Assembly (NCBI GenBank): GCA_023053685.1 | Contig: JALIGW010000057.1 | Span: forward strand, 2,592,710 to 2,656,709 | DNA: 64,000 nucleotides | Reading direction: 5' to 3' | DNA from: Diadophis punctatus similis | Lineage: Eukaryota > Chordata > Lepidosauria > Squamata > Dipsadidae | Shown here: in pieces, positions 33,836-47,900 of the stretch | How positions within the stretch are numbered: position 1 is the first letter of the stretch | Layout of the letters: each line of letters opens with the position of its first letter | Notes under the pieces: model-generated | Databases searched by the model: none | Told to the model about the DNA's origin: nothing | Seen by the model: only the letters and a program-made list of their open reading frames with translations | Made by a program: the position numbers and the translations under genes

Positions 33836-35840
33836 GCTGAAATCTACGACATCAATTTCTCTCTAGCTTACATTTTCTAGATGTGCAGAAGCAGAGTTCC
33901 AGCATTATGCTGAAATATGACACATAAACTTCTCTCTAGCTGACATTTTCCAGATGTGCAGAAGCAGAGTTCAAATATTATGCTGAAATCTACCATATCA
34001 ATTTCTCTCTAGCTGACATTTGCCAGATGTGAAGAAGCAGAGTTCCAGGATTGTGCTGAAAACCACCACATCAATTTCTCTCTAGCTGACATTTGCCAGA
34101 TGTGCAGAAGCAGAGTTCCAGGATTATGCTGAAATGTGCCTTGCAATTTCTCTCTAGCTGACTTTTCCAGATGTGAAGAAGCAGAGTTCAAACATTATGC
34201 TGAAATCTACCACATCAATTTCTCTCTAGCTGACATTTTCCAGATGTGCGGAAGCAGAGTTCAAAGATTATGCTGAAATCTGCCTTGCAATTTGTCTCCA
34301 AGTGAAATTTTCCAGATGTGGAGAAGCAGAGTTCAGAGATTATGCTGAAATCTACCACATCAATCTCTCTCTAGCTGACTTTTCCAGATGTGTAGAAGCA
34401 GAGTTCCAGGATTATGCTGAAATCTACCACATCAATTTCTCTCTAGCTGACATTTTCCAGATGTGAGGAAGCAGTGTTCCAGGATTATGCTGAAATCAGC
34501 CTCTGCATTTTCTCTCCAGCTGACATTTTCCAGATGTGCAGAAGCAGAGTTCCAAGATTATGCTGAAATCTGCTTTGCAATTTCTCTCTGGCTGACATTT
34601 TCCAGATGAGCGCAAGCAGAGTTCAAAGATTATGGTGAACTCTACCACATCAATTTCTCTCTAGCTTACATTTTCCAGATGTGCACAAGCAGAGTTCCAG
34701 TATTATGCTGAAATCTGCCTCTGCATTTCCCCTCTAGCTGACATTTTCCAGATGTGCGAAAGCAGAGTTCAAAGATTATGCTGAAATCTGCCTCTGCATT
34801 TTCTTTCTAGCTGACATTTTCTAGATGTGTGGAAGCAGAGTTCCAAGATTATGCTGAAATCTACGACATCAATTTCTCTCTAGCTTACATTTTCTAGATG
34901 TGCAGAAGCAGTGTTCCAGCATTATGCTGAAATCTGCCACATAAACTTCTCTCTAGCTGACATTTTCCAGGTGTGCAGAAGCAGAGTTCCAGGATTATGC
35001 TGAAATCAGCCTCTGCATTTTCTCTCTAGCTGACATTTTCCAGATGTGCAGAAGCAGAGTTCCAAGATTATGCTGAAATCTGCCTTGCAATTTCTCTCTA
35101 GCTGACATTTTCCAGATGAGCGCAAGCAGAGTTCAAAGATTATGGTGAACTCTACCACATCAATTTCTCTCTAGCTTACATTTTCCAGATGTGCAGAAGC
35201 AGAGTTCAAAGATTATGCTGAAATCTAACACATCAATTTCTCTCTAGCTGAAATTTTCTAGGTGTGCACAAGCAGAGTTCCAGGATTATGCTGAAATCTG
35301 CCTCTGCATTTTCCCTCTAGCTGACATTTTCCAGATGTGCGGAAGCAGAGTTCCAGGATTATGCTGAAATCAGCCTCTGCATTTTCTCTCTAGCTGACAT
35401 TTTTCAGATGTTCAGAAGCAGAGAGCAAAGATTATGCTGAAATCAACCACATAAATTTTCCCCAGCTGACATTCTCCAGATGTGCAGAAGCAGAGTTCAA
35501 CGATTATGCTGAAATCTACGACATCAATTTCTCTCTAGCTTACATTTTCTAGATGTGCAGAAGCAGAGTTCCAGCATTATGCTGAAATCTGCCACATAAA
35601 ATTCTCTCTAGCTGACATTTTCCAGATGTGCAGAAGCAGAGTTCAAATATTATGCTGAAATCTACCATACCAATTTCTCTCTAGCTGACATTTGCCAGAT
35701 GTGAAGAAGCAGAGTTCCAGGATTGTGCTGAAATCTACCATACCAATTTCTCTCTAGCTGACATTTGCCAGATGTGAAGAAGCAGAGTTCCAGTATTGTG
35801 CTGAAAACCACCACATCAATTTCTCTCTAGCTTACATTTT

Positions 35841-36732
35841 CCAGATGTGCAGAAGCAGAGTTCCAGGATTATGCTGAAATGTGCCTTGCAATTTCTCTCT
35901 AGCTGACTTTTCCAGATGTGAAGAAGCAGAGTTCAAACATTATGCTGAAATCTACCACATCAATTTCTCTCTAGCTGACATTTGCCAGATGTGCAGAAGC
36001 AGATTTCCAGGATTATGCTGAAATCAGCCTCTGCATTTTCTCTCTAGCTGACATTTTCCAGATGTGAAGAAGCAGAGTTCAAAGATTATGCTGAAATCTA
36101 CCACATAAATTCCTATCTAGCTGACATTTTTCAGATGTGATGAAGCAGAGTTCCAGGATTATGCTGAAATCAGCCTCTGCATTTTCTCTCTAGCTGACAT
36201 TCTCCAGATGTGCAGAAGCAGAGTTCAAAGATTATGCTGAAATCTACCACATCAATTTCTCTCTAGCTGACATTTTCCAGATGTGCGGAAGCAGAGTTCC
36301 AGGATTATGTTGAAATCTGTCTTGCAATTTTTCTCCAGGTGAAAATTTCCAGATGTGGACAAGCAGAGTTCAAAGACTATGCTGAAATCTAACATATCAA
36401 TTTCTCTCTAGCTGACATTTTCCAGATGAGCGCAAGCAGAGTTCAAAGATTATGGTGAACTCTACCACATCAATTTCTCTCTAGCTGACATTTTCCAGAT
36501 GTGCAGAAGTAGAGTTCTAAGATTATGCTGAAATCTGCCTTGCAATTTTTCTCCAGGTGAAAATTTCCAGATGTGGACAAGCAGAGTTCAAAGACTATGC
36601 TGAAATATAACATATCAATTTCTCTCTAGCTGACATTTTCCAGATGAGCGCAAGCAGAGTTCAAAGATTATGGTGAACTCTACCACATCAATTTCTCTCT
36701 AGCTTACATTTTCCAGATGTGCAGAAGCAGAG
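35841..36732 (+). repeat. 1,660-bp-offset duplication, copy 1 (macro-copy 1)
   Basis: Matches 37,501-38,392 at offset 1,660. It contains two CAGGTG-marked monomers (36336 and 36554) 218 bp apart, that is, a trimer pair of the types CAGGTGAAAATTTCC, AACATATC and GAGCGCAAG. A distinctive member has GAAGTAGAGTTCTAAG. Confidence 0.85.
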
Positions 36733-37500
36733 TTCAAAGATTATGCTGAAATCTACCACATCAATCTCTCTCTAGCTGACTTTTCCAGATGTGCAGAAGC
36801 AGAGTTCCAGGATTATGCTGAAATCTACCACATCAATTTCTCTCTAGCTGACATTTTCCAGATGTGAGGAAGCAGTGTTCCAGGATTATGCTGAAATCAG
36901 CCTCTGCATTTTCTCTCCAGCTGACATTTTCCAGATGTGCAGAAGCAGAGTTCCAAGATTATGCTGAAACCTGCTTTGCAATTTCTCTCTGGCTGACATT
37001 TTCCAGATGAGCGCAAGCAGAGTTCAAAGATTATGGTGAACTCTACCACATCAATTTCTCTCTAGCTTACATTTTCCAGATGTGCAGAAGCAGAGTTCAA
37101 AGATTATGGTGAAATCTACCACATCAATTTCTCTCTAGCTGACATTTTCCAGACATGCAGAAGCAGCGTTCCAGGATTGTGCTGAAAACCACCACATCAA
37201 TTTCTCTCTAGCTGACTTTTCCAGATGTGCAGAAGCAGAGTGCCAGGATTTTGCTGTAACCACTACATCAATTTCTCTCTAGCTGACTTTTCCAGATGTG
37301 CAGAAGCACATGTCCAGGATTATGCTGAAATCTGCCTTGCAATTTCTCTCTAGCTGACTTTTCCAGATGTGCAGGAGAGTTCCAGGATTATGCTGAAATC
37401 TACATCAATTTCTCTCTAGCTGACATTTTCCAGATGTGCAGAAGCAGAGTTCAAAGATTATGCTGAAATCTACACATCAATTTCTCTCTAGCTGACTTTT

Positions 37501-38392
37501 CCAGATGTGCAGAAGCAGAGTTCCAGGATTTTGCTGAAATGTGCCTTGCAATTTCTCTCTAGCTGACTTTTCCAGATGTGAAGAAGCAGAGTTCAAACAT
37601 TATGCTGAAATCTACCACATCAATTTCTCTCTAGCTGACATTTGCAAGATGTGCAGAAGCAGATTTCCAGGATTATGCTGAAATCAGCCTCTGCATTTTC
37701 TCTCTAGCTGACATTTTCCAGATGTGATGAAGCAGAGTTCAAAGATTATGCTGAAATCTACCACATAAATTCCTATCTAGCTGAAATTTTTCAGATGTGA
37801 TGAAGCAGAGTTCCAGGATTATGCTGAAATCAGCCTCTGCATTTTCTCTCTAGCTGACATTCTCCAGATGTGCAGAAGCAGAGTTCAAAGATTATGCTGA
37901 AATCTACCACATCAATTTCTCTCTAGCTGACATTTTCCAGATGTGCGGAAGCAGAGTTCCAGGATTATGCTGAAATCTGTCTTGCAATTTTTCTCCAGGT
38001 GAAAATTTCCAGATGTGGACAAGCAGAGTTCAAAGACTATGCTGAAATCTAACATATCAATTTCTCTCTAGCTGACATTTTCCAGATGAGCGCAAGCAGA
38101 GTTCAAAGATTATGGTGAACTCTACCACATCAATTTCTCTCTAGCTGACATTTTCCAGAGGTGCAGAAGTAGAGTTCTAAGATTATGCTGAAATCTGCCT
38201 TGCAATTTTTCTCCAGGTGAAAATTTCCAGATGTGGACAAGCAGAGTTCAAAGACTATGCTGAAATCTAACATATCAATTTCTCTCTAGCTGACATTTTC
38301 CAGATGAGCGCAAGCAGAGTTCAAAGATTATGGTGAACTCTACCACATCAATTTCTCTCTAGCTTACATTTTCCAGATGTGCAGAAGCAGAG
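37501..38392 (+). repeat. 1,660-bp-offset duplication, copy 2 (macro-copy 1)
   Basis: CAGGTG markers at 37996 and 38214 repeat the 218-bp spacing. Substitutions against copy 1: TTTGCAAGATG near 37,641, GTGATGAAGCAG near 37,725 and CCAGAGGTGCAG near 38,156. The last is also present at 51,566 in macro-copy 2, so it predates the macro-duplication; CATTTGCAAG is private to this copy. Confidence 0.85.
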
Positions 38393-38679
38393 TGCCAGGA
38401 TTTTGCTGTAACCACTACATCAATTTCTCTCTAGCTGACTTTTCCAGATGTGCAGAAGCACATGTCCAGGATTATGCTGAAATCTGCCTTGCAATTTCTC
38501 TCTAGCTGACTTTTCCAGATGTGCAGGAGAGTTCCAGGATTATGCTGAAATCTACATCAATTTCTCTCTAGCTGACATTTTCCAGATGTGCAGAAGCAGA
38601 GTTCAAAGATTATGCTGAAATCTACACATCAATTTCTCTCTAGCTGACTTTTCCAGATGTGCAGAAGCAGAGTTCCAGG

Positions 38680-40255
38680 ATTATGCTGAAATCTACATCA
38701 ATTTCTCTCAAGCTGACATTTTCCAGATGTGCAGAAGCAGAGTGCCAGGATTATGCTGAAATCTGCCTTGTAATTTCTCTCTAGCTGACTATCCCAGATG
38801 TGCAGAAGCACATGTCCAGGATTATGCTGAAATCTGCCTTGTAATTTCTCTCTAGCTGACTTTTCCAGATGTGCAGGAGTGTTCCAGGATTATGCTGAAA
38901 TCTACATCAATTTCTCTCAAGCTGACATTTTCCAGATGTACAGAAGCAGAGTTCCAGGTGTATGCTGAAATCTGCCTTGCAATTTCTCTCTAGCTGACTT
39001 TTCGCAGATGTGCAGAAGCAGAGTTCCAGGATTATGCTGAAAACCACCACATCAATTTCTCTCTAGCTGACTTTTCCAGATGTGCAGAAGCAGAGTTCCA
39101 GCATTATGCTGAAATCTGCCACATAAACTTCTCTCTAGCTGACATTTTCCAGATGTGCAGAAGCAGAGTTCAAAGATTATGCTGAAATCTGCCTTGCAAT
39201 TTGTCTCCAAGTGAAATTTTCCAGATGTGGAGAAGCAGAGTTCAGAGATTATGCTGAAATCTACCACATCAATCTCTCTCTAGCTGACTTTTCCAGATGT
39301 GCAGAAGCAGAGTTCCAGCATTATGCTGAAATCTACCACATCAATTTCTCTCTAGCTGACATTTTCCAGATGTGAGGAAGGAGTGTTCCAGGATTATGCT
39401 GAAATCAGCCTCTGCATTTTCTCTCTAGCTGACATTTTCCAGATGTGCAGAAGCAGAGTTCCAGGATTATGCTGAAATCTGCCTCTGCATTTTCCCTCTA
39501 GCTGACATTTTCCAGATGTGCGGAAGCAGAGTTCAAAGATTATGCTGAAATCTACCACATCAATTTTCTAGCTTACATTTTTCAGTTATGCAGAAGCAGA
39601 GTTCCAGGATTATGCTGAAATCTGCCTTGCAATTATTCTCTAGCTGACATTTTCCAGATGTTCAGAAGCAGAGAGCAAAGATTATGCTGAAATCTACCAC
39701 ATCAAATTCTCTCTAGTTTACATTTTCCAGATGTGCACAAGCAGAGTTCCAGGATTATGCAGAAATCAGCCTCTGCATTTTCTCTCTAGCTGACATTTTC
39801 CAGATGTGCGGAAGCAGAGTTCAAAGATTATGCTGAAATCAGCCTCTGCATTTTCTCTCTAGCTGACATTTTCCAGATGTGCGGAAGCAGAGGTCAAAGA
39901 TTATGCTGAAATCTGCCTTGCAATTTGTCTACAAGTGAAATTTTCCAGATGTGGAGAAGCAGAGTTCAGAGATTATGCTGAAATCTACCACATCAATCTC
40001 TCTCTAGCTGACTTTTCCAGATGTGCAGAAGCAGAGTTCCAGGATTATGCTGAAATCTACCATATCAATTTCTCTCTAGCTGACATTTTCCAGATGTGAG
40101 GAAGCAGTGTTCCAGGATTATGCTGAAATCAGCCTCTGCATTTTCTCTCTAGCTGACATTTTCCAGATGTGCAGAAGCAGAGTTCCAAGATTATGCTGAA
40201 ATCTGCCTTGCAATTTCTCTCTAGCTGACATTTTCCAAATGAGCGCAAGCAGAGT
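38680..40255 (+). repeat. 4,259-bp-offset duplication, copy 1
   Basis: Matches 42,939-44,514 at a constant offset of 4,259. The span includes GTACAG, TTTTCGCAG, the TTTGTCTCCAAGTG monomer and the TTTGTCTACAAGTG monomer. It ends at 40256, where this copy reads GAGTTCAAAG and the other GAGTTCCAGG. Confidence 0.85.
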
Positions 40256-42938
40256 TCAAAGATTATGGTGAACTCTACCACATCAATTTCTCTCTAGCTT
40301 ACATTTTCCAGATGTGCAGAAGCAGAGTTCAAAGATTATGCTGAAATCTAACACATCAATTTCTCTCTAGCTGAAATTTTCTAGATGTGCACAAGCAGAG
40401 TTCCAGGATTATGCTGAAATCTGCCTCTGCATTTTTCCTCTAGCTGACATTTTCCAGATGTGAAGAAGCAGAGTTCAAAGATTCTGCTGAAATCTACCAC
40501 ATAAATTCCTATCTAGCTGACATTTTTCAGTTGTGCTGAAGCAGAGTTCCAGGATTATGCTTAAATCAGCCTCTGCATTTTCTCTCTAGCTGACATTCTC
40601 CAGATGTGCTGAAGCAGAGTTCAAAGATTATGGTGAACTCTACCACATCAATTTCTCTCTAGCTTACATTTTCCAGATGTGCAGAAGCAGAGTTCAAAGA
40701 TTATGCTGAAATCTACCACATCAATTTCTCTCTAGCTGACATTTTCCAGATGTGAGGAAGCAGTGTTCCAGGATTATGCTGAAATAAGCCTCTGCATTTT
40801 CTCTCTAGCTGACATTTTCCAGATGTGCAGAAGCAGAGTTCCAAGATTATGCTGAAATCTGCCTTGCAATTTCTCTCTAGCTGACATTTTCCAGATGAGC
40901 GCAAGCAGAGTTCAAAGATTATGGTGAACTCTACCACATCAATTTCTCTCTAGCTTACATTTTCCAGATGTGCAGAAGCAGAGTTCAAAGATTATGCTGA
41001 AATCTAACACATCAATTTCTCTCTAGCTGAAATTTTCTAGATGTGCACAAGCAGAGTTCCAGGATTATGCTGAAATCTGCCTCTGCATTTTCCCTCTAGC
41101 TGACATTTTCCAGATGTGAAGAAGCAGAGTTCAAAGATTCTGCTGAAATCTACCACATAAATTCCTGTCTAGCTGACATTTTTCAGTTGTGCTGAAGCAG
41201 AGTTCCAGGATTATGCTGAAATCAGCCTCTGCATTTTCTCTCTAGCTGACATTCTCCAGATGTGCTGAAGCAGAGTTCAAAGATTATGGTGAACTCTACC
41301 ACATCAATTTCTCTCTAGCTTACATTTTCCAGATGTGCAGAAGCAGAGTTCAAAGATTATGCTGAAATCTAACACATCAATTTCTCTCTAGCTGAAATTT
41401 TCTAGATGTGCAAAAGCAGAGTTCCAGGATTATGCTGAAATCAGCCTCTGCATTTTCTCTCTAGCTGACATTTTTCAGATGTTCGGAAGCAGAGAGCAAA
41501 GATTATGCTGAAATCAACCACATAAATTTTCCCCAGCTGACATTCTCCAGATGTGCAGAAGCAGAGTTCAAAGATTATGCTGAAATCTACGACATCAATT
41601 TCTCTCTAGCTTACATTTTCTAGATGTGCAGAAGCAGAGTTCCAGCATTATGCTGAAATCTGCCACATAAAATTCTCTCTAGCTGACATTTTCCAGATGT
41701 GCAGAAGCAGAGTTCAAATATTATGCTGAAATCTACCATACCAATTTCTCTCTAGCTGACATTTGCCAGATGTGAAGAAGCAGAGTTCCAGGATTGTGCT
41801 GAAATCTACCATACCAATTTCTCTCTAGCTGACATTTGCCAGATGTGAAGAAGCAGAGTTCCAGGATTGTGCTGAAAACCACCACATCAATTTCTCTCTA
41901 GCTTACATTTTCCAGATGTGCAGAAGCAGAGTTCCAGGATTTTGCTGAAATGTGCCTTGCAATTTCTCTCTAGCTGACTTTTACAGATGTGAAGAAGCAG
42001 AGTTCAAACATTATGCTGAAATCTACCACATCAATTTCTCTCTAGCTGACATTTGCCAGATGTGCAGAAGCAGATTTCCAGGATTATGCTGAAATCAGCC
42101 TCTGCATTTTCTCTCTAGCTGACATTTTCCAGATGTGAAGAAGCAGAGTTCAAAGATTATGCTGAAATCTACCACATAAATTCCTATCTAGCTGACATTT
42201 TTCAGATGTGATGAAGCAGAGTTCCAGGATTATGCTGAAATCAACCTCTGCATTTTCTCTCTAGCTGACATTCTCCAGATGTGCAGAAGCAGAGTTCAAA
42301 GATTATGGTGAACTCTACCACATCAATTTCTCTCTAGCTTACATTTTCCAGATGTGCAGAAGCAGAGTTCAAAGATTATGGTGAAATCTACCAAATCAAT
42401 TTCTCTCTAGCTGACATTTTCCAGACATGCAGAAGCAGCGTTCCAGGATTGTGCTGAAAACCACCACATCAATTTCTCTCTAGCTGACTTTTCCAGATGT
42501 GCAGAAGCAGAGTGCCAGGATTTTGCTGTAACCACTTCATCAATTTCTCTCTAGCTGACTTTTCCAGATGTGCAGAAGCACATGTCCAGGATTATGCTGA
42601 AATCTGCCTTGCGATTTCTCTCTAGCTGACTTTTCCAGATGTGCAGGAGAGTTCCAGGATTATGCTGAAATCTGCCTTTTAATTTCTCTCTAGCTGACTT
42701 TTCCAGATGTGCAGGAGAGTTCCAGGATTATGCTGAAATCTACATCAATTTCTCTCTAGCTGACATTTTCCAGATGTAGAGAAGCAGAGTTCCAGGATTA
42801 TGCTGAAATCTACATCAATTTCTCTCAAGCTGACATTTTCCAGATGTGCAGAAGCAGAGTGCCAGGATTTTGCTGTAACCACCACATAAATTCCTGTCTA
42901 GCTGACATTTTTCAGTTGTGCTGAAGCAGAGTTCCAGG

Positions 42939-44514
42939 ATTATGCTGAAATCTACATCAATTTCTCTCAAGCTGACATTTTCCAGATGTGCAGAAGCAGA
43001 GTGCCAGGATTATGCTGAAATCTGCCTTGTAATTTCTCTCTAGCTGACTTTCCCAGATGTGCAGAAGCACATGTCCAGGATTATGCTGAAATCTGCCTTG
43101 TAATTTCTCTCTAGCTGACTTTTCCAGATGTGCAGGAGTGTTCCAGGATTATGCTGAAATCTACATCAATTTCTCTCAAGCTGACATTTTCCAGATGTAC
43201 AGAAGCAGAGTTCCAGGTGTATGCTGAAATCTGCCTTGCAATTTCTCTCTAGCTGACTTTTCGCAGATGTGCAGAAGCAGAGTTCCAGGATTATGCTGAA
43301 AACCACCACATCAATTTCTCTCTAGCTGACTTTTCCAGATGTGCAGAAGCAGAGTTCCAGCATTATGCTGAAATCTGCCACATAAACTTCTCTCTAGCTG
43401 ACATTTTCCAGATGTGCAGAAGCAGAGTTCAAAGATTATGCTGAAATCTGCCTTGCAATTTGTCTCCAAGTGAAATTTTCCAGATGTGGAGAAGCAGAGT
43501 TCAGAGATTATGCTGAAATCTACCACATCAATCTCTCTCTAGCTGACTTTTCCAGATGTGCAGAAGCAGAGTTCCAGCATTATGCTGAAATCTACCACAT
43601 CAATTTCTCTCTAGCTGACATTTTCCAGATGTGAGGAAGCAGTGTTCCAGGATTATGCTGAAATCAGCCTCTGCATTTTCTCTCTAGCTGACATTTTCCA
43701 GATGTGCAGAAGCAGAGTTCCAGGATTATGCTGAAATCTGCCTCTGCATTTTCCCTCTAGCTGACATTTTCCAGATGTGCGGAAGCAGAGTTCAAAGATT
43801 ATGCTGAAATCTACCACATCAATTTTCTAGCTTACATTTTTCAGTTATGCAGAAGCAGAGTTCCAGGATTATGCTGAAATCTGCCTTGCAATTATTCTCT
43901 AGCTGACATTTTCCAGATGTTCAGAAGCAGAGAGCAAAGATTATGCTGAAATCTACCACATCAAATTCTCTCTAGTTTACATTTTCCAGATGTGCACAAG
44001 CAGAGTTCCAGGATTATGCAGAAATCAGCCTCTGCATTTTCTCTCTAGCTGACATTTTCCAGATGTGCGGAAGCAGAGTTCAAAGATTATGCTGAAATCA
44101 GCCTCTGCATTTTCTCTCTAGCTGACATTTTCCAGATGTGCGGAAGCAGAGGTCAAAGATTATGCTGAAATCTGCCTTGCAATTTGTCTACAAGTGAAAT
44201 TTTCCAGATGTGGAGAAGCAGAGTTCAGAGATTATGCTGAAATCTACCACATCAATCTCTCTCTAGCTGACTTTTCCAGATGTGCAGAAGCAGAGTTCCA
44301 GGATTATGCTGAAATCTACCATATCAATTTCTCTCTAGCTGACATTTTCCAGATGTGAGGAAGCAGTGTTCCAGGATTATGCTGAAATCAGCCTCTGCAT
44401 TTTCTCTCTAGCTGACATTTTCCAGATGTGCAGAAGCAGAGTTCCAAGATTATGCTGAAATCTGCCTTGCAATTTCTCTCTAGCTGACATTTTCCAAATG
44501 AGCGCAAGCAGAGT
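42939..44514 (+). repeat. 4,259-bp-offset duplication, copy 2
   Basis: Second copy, preceded by two monomers (GTAACCACCACATAAATTCCTGTC and CAGTTGTGCTG types) that are absent at the corresponding place in macro-copy 2. That same joint, GTAACCACC followed by ATAAATTCCTGTC, is the left edge of the terminal higher-order units after 59,970, so 42.88 kb may be a related exchange point. Confidence 0.82.
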
Positions 44515-44929
44515 TCCAGGATTATGCTGAAATCTGCCTTGCAATTTTTCTCCAGGTGAAAATTTCCAGATGTGGACAAGCAGAGTTCAAAGACTATGCT
44601 GAAATCTAACATATCAATTTCTCTCTAGCTGACATTTTCCAGATGAGCGCAAGCAGAGTTCAAAGATTATGGTGAACTCTACCACATCAATTTCTCTCTA
44701 GCTGACATTTTCCAGATGTGTGGAAGCAGAGTTCCATGATTATGCTGAAATCTACATCAATTTCTCTCTAGCTGACTTTCCCAGATGTGCAGAAGCACAT
44801 GTCCAGGATTATGCTGAAATCTGCCTTGTAATTTCTCTCTAGCTGACTTTTCCAGATGTGCAGGAGTGTTCCAGGATTATGCTGAAATCTACATCAATTT
44901 CTCTCAAGCTGACATTTTCCAGATGTACA

Positions 44930-47900
44930 GAAGCAGCGTTCCAGGATTGTGCTGAAAACCACCACATCAATTTCTCTCTAGCTGACTTTTCCAGATGTGC
45001 AGAAGCAGAGTGCCAGGATTTTGCTGTAACCACTACATCAATTTCTCTCTAGCTGACTTTTCCAGATGTGCAGAAGCACATGTCCAGGATTATGCTGAAA
45101 TCTGCCTTTCAATTTCTCTCTAGCTGACTTTTCCAGATGTGCAGGAGAGTTCCAGGATTATGCTGAAATCTACATCAATTTCTCTCTAGCTGACATTTTC
45201 CAGATGTGCAGAAGCAGAGTTCAAAGATTATGCTGAAATCTACACATCAATTTCTCTCTAGCTGACTTTTCCAGATGTGCAGAAGCAGAGTTCCAGGATT
45301 ATGCTGAAATCTACATCAATTTCTCTCAAGCTGACATTTTCCAGATGTGCAGAAGCAGAGTGCCAGGATTTTGCTGTAACCACCACATCAATTTCTCTCT
45401 AGCTGACTTTCCCAGATGTGCAGAAGCACATGTCCAGGATTATGCTGAAATCTGCCTTGTAATTTCTCTCTAGCTGACTTTTCCAGATGTGCAGGAGTGT
45501 TCCAGGATTATGCTGAAATCTACATCAATTTCTCTCAAGCTGACATTTTCCAGATGTACAGAAGCAGAGTTCCAGGATTATGCTGAAATCTACATCAATT
45601 TCTCTCCAGCTGACTTTTCCAGATGTGCAGAAGCAAAGTTCCAGCATTATGCTGAAATCTGCCACATAAACTTCTCTCTAGCTGACATTTTCCAGATGTG
45701 CAGAAGCAGAGTTCAAAGATTATGCTGAAATCTGCCTTGCAATTTGTCTCCAAGTGAAATTTTCCAGATGTGGAGAAGCAGAGTTCAGAGATTATGCTGA
45801 AATCTACCACATCAATCTCTCTCTAGCTGACTTTTCCAGATGTGCAGAAGCAGAGTTCCAGCATTATGCTGAAATCTACCACATCAATTTCTCTCTAGCT
45901 GACATTTTCCAGATATGAGGAAGCAGTGTTCCAGGATTATGCTGAAATCAGCCTCTGCATTTTCTCTCTAGCTGACATTGTCCAGATGTGCAGAAGCAGA
46001 GTTCCAGGATTATGCTGAAATCTGCCTCTGCATTTTCCCTCTAGCTGACATTTTCCAGATGTGCGGAAGCAGAGTTCAAAGATTATGCTGAAATCTACCA
46101 CATCAATTTTCTAGCTTACATTTTCCAGTTATGCAGAAGCAGAGTTCCAGGATTATGCTGAAATCTGCCTTGCAATTATTCTCTAGCTGACATTTTCCAG
46201 ATGTTCAGAAGCAGAGAGCAAAGATTATGCTGAAATATACCACATAAATTTTCCCCAGCTGACATTTTCCAGATGTGCAGAAGCAGAGTTCAAAGATTAT
46301 GCTGAAATCTACCACATCAAATTCTCTCTAGTTTACATTTTCCAGATGTGCACAAGCAGAGTTCCAGGATTATGCTGAAATCAGCCTCTGCATTTTCTCT
46401 CTAGCTGACATTTTCCAGATGTGCGGAAGCAGAGTTCAAAGATTATGCTGAAATCAGCCTCTGCATTTTCTCTCTAGCTGACATTTTCCAGATGTGCGGA
46501 AGCAGAGGTCAAAGATTATGCTGAAATCTGCCTTGCAATTTGTCTACAAGTGAAATTTTCCAGATGTGGAGAAGCAGAGTTCAGAGATTATGCTGAAATC
46601 TACCACATCAATCTCTCTCTAGCTGACTTTTCCAGATGTGCAGAAGCAGAGTTCCAGGATTATGCTGAAATCTACCACATCAATTTCTCTCTAGCTGACA
46701 TTTTCCAGATGTGAGGAAGCAGTGTTCCAGGATTATGCTGAAATCAGCCTCTGCATTTTCTCTCTAGCTGACATTTTCCAGATGTGCAGAAGCAGAGTTC
46801 CAAGATTATGCTGAAATCTGCCTTGCAATTTCTCTCTAGCTGACATTCTCCAGATGTGCTGAAGCAGAGTTCAAAGATTATGGTGAACTCTACCACATCA
46901 ATTTCTCTCTAGCTTACATTTTCCAGATGTGCAGAAGCAGAGTTCAAAGATTATGCTGAAATCTAACACATCAATTTCTCTCTAGCTGAAATTTTCTAGA
47001 TGTGCAGAAGCAGAGTTCCAGGATTATGCTGAAATCTGCCTCTGCATTTTCCCTCTAGCTGACATTTTCCAGATGTGCGGAAGCAGAGTTCCAGGATTAT
47101 GCTGAAATCAGCCTCTGCATTTTCTCTCTAGCTGACATTTTTCAGATGTTCGGAAGCAGAGAGCAAAGATTATGCTGAAATCAACCACATAAATTTTCCC
47201 CAGCTGACATTTTCCAGATGTGCAGAAGCAGAGTTCCAGGATTATGCTGAAATCTAACACATCAATTTCTCTCTAGTTTACATTTTCCAGATGTGCACAA
47301 GCAGAGTTCCAGTATTATGCTGAAATCTGCCTCTGCATTTTCCCTCTAGCTGACATTTTCCAGATGTGCGGAAGCAGAGTTCAAATATTATGCTGAAATC
47401 TACCATATCAATTTCTCTCTAGCTGACATTTGCCAGATGTGAAGAAGCAGAGTTCCAGGATTGTGCTGAAAACCACCACATCAATTTCTCTCTAGCTGAC
47501 ATTTGCCAGATGTGCAGAAGCAGAGTTCCAGGATTATGCTGAAATGTGCCTTGCAATTTCTCTCTAGCTGACTTTTCCAGATGTGAAGAAGCAGAGTTCA
47601 AACATTATGCTGAAATCTACCACATCAATTTCTCTCTAGCTGACATTTTCCAGATGTGCGGAAGCAGAGTTCAAAGATTATGCTGAAATCTGCCTTGCAA
47701 TTTGTCTCCAAGTGAAATTTTCCAGATGTGGAGAAGCAGAGTTCAGAGATTATGCTGAAATCTACCACATCAATCTCTCTCTAGCTGACTTTTCCAGATG
47801 TGTAGAAGCAGAGTTCCAGGATTATGCTGAAATCTACCACATCAATTTCTCTCTAGCTGACATTTTCCAGATGTGAGGAAGCAGTGTTCCAGGATTATGC

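Larger units (their letters stand above)
31155..44929 (+). repeat. ~13.8-kb macro-unit, copy 1
   Basis: Matches 44,930-57,404. The offset changes in steps: 13,775 near 31.2-32.1 kb, 13,994 to about 32.85 kb, 13,629 from 33.2 kb, 13,410 from 33.97 to 38.39 kb, 13,555 to 42.88 kb and 13,413 to about 43.99 kb. Steps of 219, 365, 219, 145 and 142 bp are 3, 5, 3, 2 and 2 monomers. Subtypes absent from the left 31 kb appear here: CTCTCTAGTTTAC, CAATTTTCTAGCTTAC with CAGTTATGC, and TTGCAATTTCTCTCTGGCTG. Confidence 0.9.

Noticed and set aside
42881..43020. Two extra monomers in macro-copy 1 as a mobile element insertion
   Set aside because: They are ordinary satellite monomers of the ATAAATTCCTGTC and CAGTTGTGCTG types. 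The gap is a two-monomer indel without target-site duplication or terminal repeats.
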